NCBI GenBank assembly: GCA_963825565.1
Contig: CAWGTW010000006.1
Span: 124,001-188,000, forward strand
Source of the DNA: JBFGCT01 sp963825565
GTDB taxonomy: Bacteria > Actinomycetota > Acidimicrobiia > Acidimicrobiales > Ilumatobacteraceae
Length of the DNA stretch: 64,000 nucleotides
Direction of reading: 5' to 3'
Numbering within the stretch: position 1 is the first letter of the stretch; each line of letters opens with the position of its first letter. The position numbers and the translations under genes are program-made. The notes under the pieces were generated by a model. That model worked only from the letters and a program-made list of their open reading frames with translations, was not told the DNA's origin and did not search any database. Below are positions 62,182 to 64,000 of the stretch, in pieces.

Positions 62182-62730
62182 CTAGGTCCAAGAGCTGTGT
62201 CGGTTGAAGCCCAGCCCGATGAAGAGTCGCTCGGATGCGACATTGCCATCGGTGATGGTCGCTCCCACCTCGGAGACCCCTGCGTCGGCGAGCGAGCTGA
62301 TGCACCGTCGCACGACAGCGGCTCCGACTCCGAGGCGTTTGCGGGCGGACGCTACGACGACAGGGTCGATGTAGTGCAACCCGTTCACGACGACCACGAA
62401 GGCGAAGGCCGCAATGTCATCGCCGTCGAGCACGACGTGGGAGTGCGGGCGCACGATCGATGCCAGGTAGTAGTCGACGGCGTTCAGCGCATCATCGAGG
62501 GACTCGCCCTCATCGTCAATCGTGTCGCGATACGCATCGAGCATGAGTGCGGCAAGCCGATCCCGGTGTTGCTCGTCGGGGTGAATGGTCGGGAGCGGCA
62601 CCGATGTCGACGCGACCCGGAGCGGGGACAGCCGATACTCACTGCGCGTGCGCGTCACCCCCTCACTCCAATCGGCGTCATCGCTCAATCGTAGAAGGCG
62701 CTCGGTGTCGTCTGCGCCGACGCGCGTCAT
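62182..62730 (-). CDS. GNAT family N-acetyltransferase
   Basis: A 182-residue protein. AALMLDAYRDTIDD and HVVLDGDDIAAFAFVVVVNG are the early strands; IDPVVVASARKRLGVGAAVVRRCI contains the RxxGxG-like acetyl-CoA loop (RKRLGVGAAVV), and NVASERLFIGLGF is motif B. ATG 62730 (MTRVGADDTERLLR) is chosen, with GGGAG about 13 nt upstream. Longer starts up to 62796 are open. Substrate unknown. Confidence 0.75.
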   Translation of the reverse strand: MTRVGADDTERLLRLSDDADWSEGVTRTRSEYRLSPLRVASTSVPLPTIHPDEQHRDRLAALMLDAYRDTIDDEGESLDDALNAVDYYLASIVRPHSHVVLDGDDIAAFAFVVVVNGLHYIDPVVVASARKRLGVGAAVVRRCISSLADAGVSEVGATITDGNVASERLFIGLGFNRHSSWT

Positions 62731-63066
62731 CCCGGCGCGATGCTCCCGAACAGCACCCGAGTTCGGCCCTGCCGAGTACCTCATCATTCGAGCCAAGGTT
62801 TGCCCTCACGGTGCCCTGTATCGCCGGATCAGTGACGCGATTACGTGACGCGGGACTTGGGCCGTTACCGGGAACCCGCAACCGCACCTCTGGGGCAATC
62901 GGGGGCTCTACTCATCCGATGTCCTCCGGGAGAGTCCGCTGCTTTCTGGGCATGCCAACGACCGGGGCCGCACCCGACGAGCCGACATCGATGGACGTAC
63001 GACTCTGGCATGAGGGTCACGACCGGATGCAGCGTGGAAACGACCGACAGCCGGAAGGAGACCTCC
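62731..63066. other. gene-free interval
   Basis: No coding frame is supported unless the GNAT gene starts further upstream (62784-62796). The right end carries the ribosome site of the lipoprotein gene. Confidence 0.5.
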
Positions 63067-63513
63067 ATGCTTCGCTCAGTACTCATCCTTGCCGGGGCGC
63101 TCCTCCTCGGAGGTGGAATCGTCGCCTGCGGCAGCGACGACGACGCATCCGACGTTCCGCCTGGAGTCACAGCCACTCTCGAAGCCTCGATCGAAGCGAT
63201 CAACGCCTATGACACCGAGGCCTATGGCGCTCTCCTCACCGAGGACTTCACCTGGCAGTCCACGGGCGAGGTGCAGTCGGGCCCTGCGCTCCTCGCACAC
63301 ATCGACACCTACTACGAGAAGTTGGGATTCCACGTCGAGTTGACCGGCCCAATGACGATCGAGCGCGACGGCGACGCGTACATCGCCACAGTGACGGACC
63401 GCGCCACCACGAACACTGACGAGATGACCGGTCGTGAGGTCATCCGGCTGGTCGAAGTCGACGGCTCGTGGCTCATTCAAGAGTTCCGGTGGACCGAAGA
63501 CGCTGCCAGTTGA
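63067..63513 (+). CDS. lipoprotein with SnoaL/NTF2-like domain
   Basis: A 148-residue protein. MLRSVLILAGALLLGGGIVAC is a lipoprotein signal (lipobox GIVAC, Cys21), then GSDDDASD. The mature part has the cone-shaped NTF2/SnoaL order: LEASIEAINAYDTEAYGALL, TEDFTWQSTG, and VIRLVEVDGSWLIQEFRW. ATG 63067 has GGAAGGAG at the right distance. Function unknown; a ligand-binding role at the cell surface is likely. Confidence 0.78.
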   Translation: MLRSVLILAGALLLGGGIVACGSDDDASDVPPGVTATLEASIEAINAYDTEAYGALLTEDFTWQSTGEVQSGPALLAHIDTYYEKLGFHVELTGPMTIERDGDAYIATVTDRATTNTDEMTGREVIRLVEVDGSWLIQEFRWTEDAAS

Positions 63514-63785
63514 CTGTCCTGAACTCCGGTTTCACGGGCACACCTTGACTCCCCTGTCAGTCAGCGCGAGGTCGCCCGATATCCGGCGCACTGTGACGGC
63601 CCGCCACCCGTGTTGACCCGCCCGTAATCCCGTTCACCGTCCGCGGCTGCCGGACGGGATAATGGAGTGCGCGATGGAGGCCGAACTCGCACGCAGGCTC
63701 GTCGTCGTCGACCGGATTACGGAGCGTGCGTTCCATGCGGCTCATCGGGACTGCCTCGTCTGAGTTGTAAGCCACCTGAGTTGAA

Positions 63786-64000
63786 TCAGGCGGTTCCGAT
63801 GACTGTATGGGCGGTCGTCCGGCCGCTGATGACGCCATTGTGAGTGAGAGTCGACGTGGCGTGCTCCACTGCGCTGCGGAGCGTCTGGTAGCGCGATGGA
63901 TCGAGCTGTTGCACCTTCGCCCCGAGGGGCGCTGCGCCCAGCGTCGAGATGAGATGGTCGGGGCTGCCGAACACGACAGTGATCTCGTCACGGCTGAGCA
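63786..64000 (-). CDS. C-terminal end of a truncated gene, possibly SAM methyltransferase
   Basis: The minus-strand frame is open to the window edge: LSRDEITVVFGSPDHLISTL, then GAAPLGAKVQQLDPSRYQTL and THNGVISGRTTAHTVIGTA before the stop at 63786. The ending (a helix with a DPSRYQTLRSAVEHA pattern, then a strand pair ending in an A/T-V-GTA) resembles the C-terminus of class I methyltransferases. The 5' part is outside the window, so the call is weak. Confidence 0.45.
   Translation of the reverse strand, partial: LSRDEITVVFGSPDHLISTLGAAPLGAKVQQLDPSRYQTLRSAVEHATSTLTHNGVISGRTTAHTVIGTA

Overview
The window is high-GC actinobacterial DNA. The gene content points to the Acidimicrobiia (Ilumatobacter-like): two FadE-type acyl-CoA dehydrogenases, a haloalkane dehalogenase, PARLLDTR-repeat surface proteins, a DUF222-HNH endonuclease and a large flippase-kinase membrane protein. 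The taxon is inferred from content, because there is no rRNA or other marker gene in the window. I see no tRNA, rRNA or CRISPR.

Region 1 (1-16.6 kb) is a catabolic and housekeeping stretch: SRPBCC protein, haloalkane dehalogenase, MBL-fold hydrolase, type I sulfatase with a TetR regulator, PPOX flavoprotein, CHAD-CYTH protein, PfkB kinase, acyl-ACP thioesterase, VOC protein, two acyl-CoA dehydrogenases, inorganic pyrophosphatase, CDF metal exporter, glutamine-synthetase-like ligase and an SDR. Region 2 (16.7-24 kb) has an orphan metal ABC permease behind a Zur-like palindrome, a lysoplasmalogenase-like gene, a GH3 glycosidase and, convergent with it, a Baeyer-Villiger-type monooxygenase fused to an esterase. 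Both convergent genes run into tandem repeats built from their own 3' ends.

Region 3 (24-36 kb) has two compact minus-strand operons. One is a redox module: cytochrome b561-like protein, Tat-exported molybdenum oxidoreductase, TlpA thioredoxin and CcdA-like protein. The other is a six-gene membrane-lipid cluster: YihY, flippase-kinase fusion, second flippase-like protein, ceramidase-like protein, PlsC and PLDc_N. Between them lie two gene tails truncated at a common junction.

Region 4 (36-56 kb) is accessory: a DUF222-HNH gene, remnants of IS3, IS1380 and IS110 elements, a subtilase with a 13-fold WSGAS C-terminal repeat, PARLLDTR and Pro-rich exported proteins, an APH-like kinase, a two-component system, a PhyH/Gfo-Idh pair and a decayed RelE-like toxin-antitoxin (TA) module. 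Region 5 (56.3-61 kb) is a toxin-antitoxin island: AbiE-like nucleotidyltransferase TA, VapBC, DUF433/DUF5615 and an intact paralogue of the decayed RelE-like module. Its first three modules are bracketed by repeated sequences resembling a tRNA 3' end plus integrase arm sites, with no integrase visible. Region 6 (61-64 kb) has two GNAT genes, an NTF2-like lipoprotein and a cut-off gene end.

At least eight otherwise normal genes carry a single-base frameshift. That is either real decay or residual indel error in the assembly, and each such gene is flagged.
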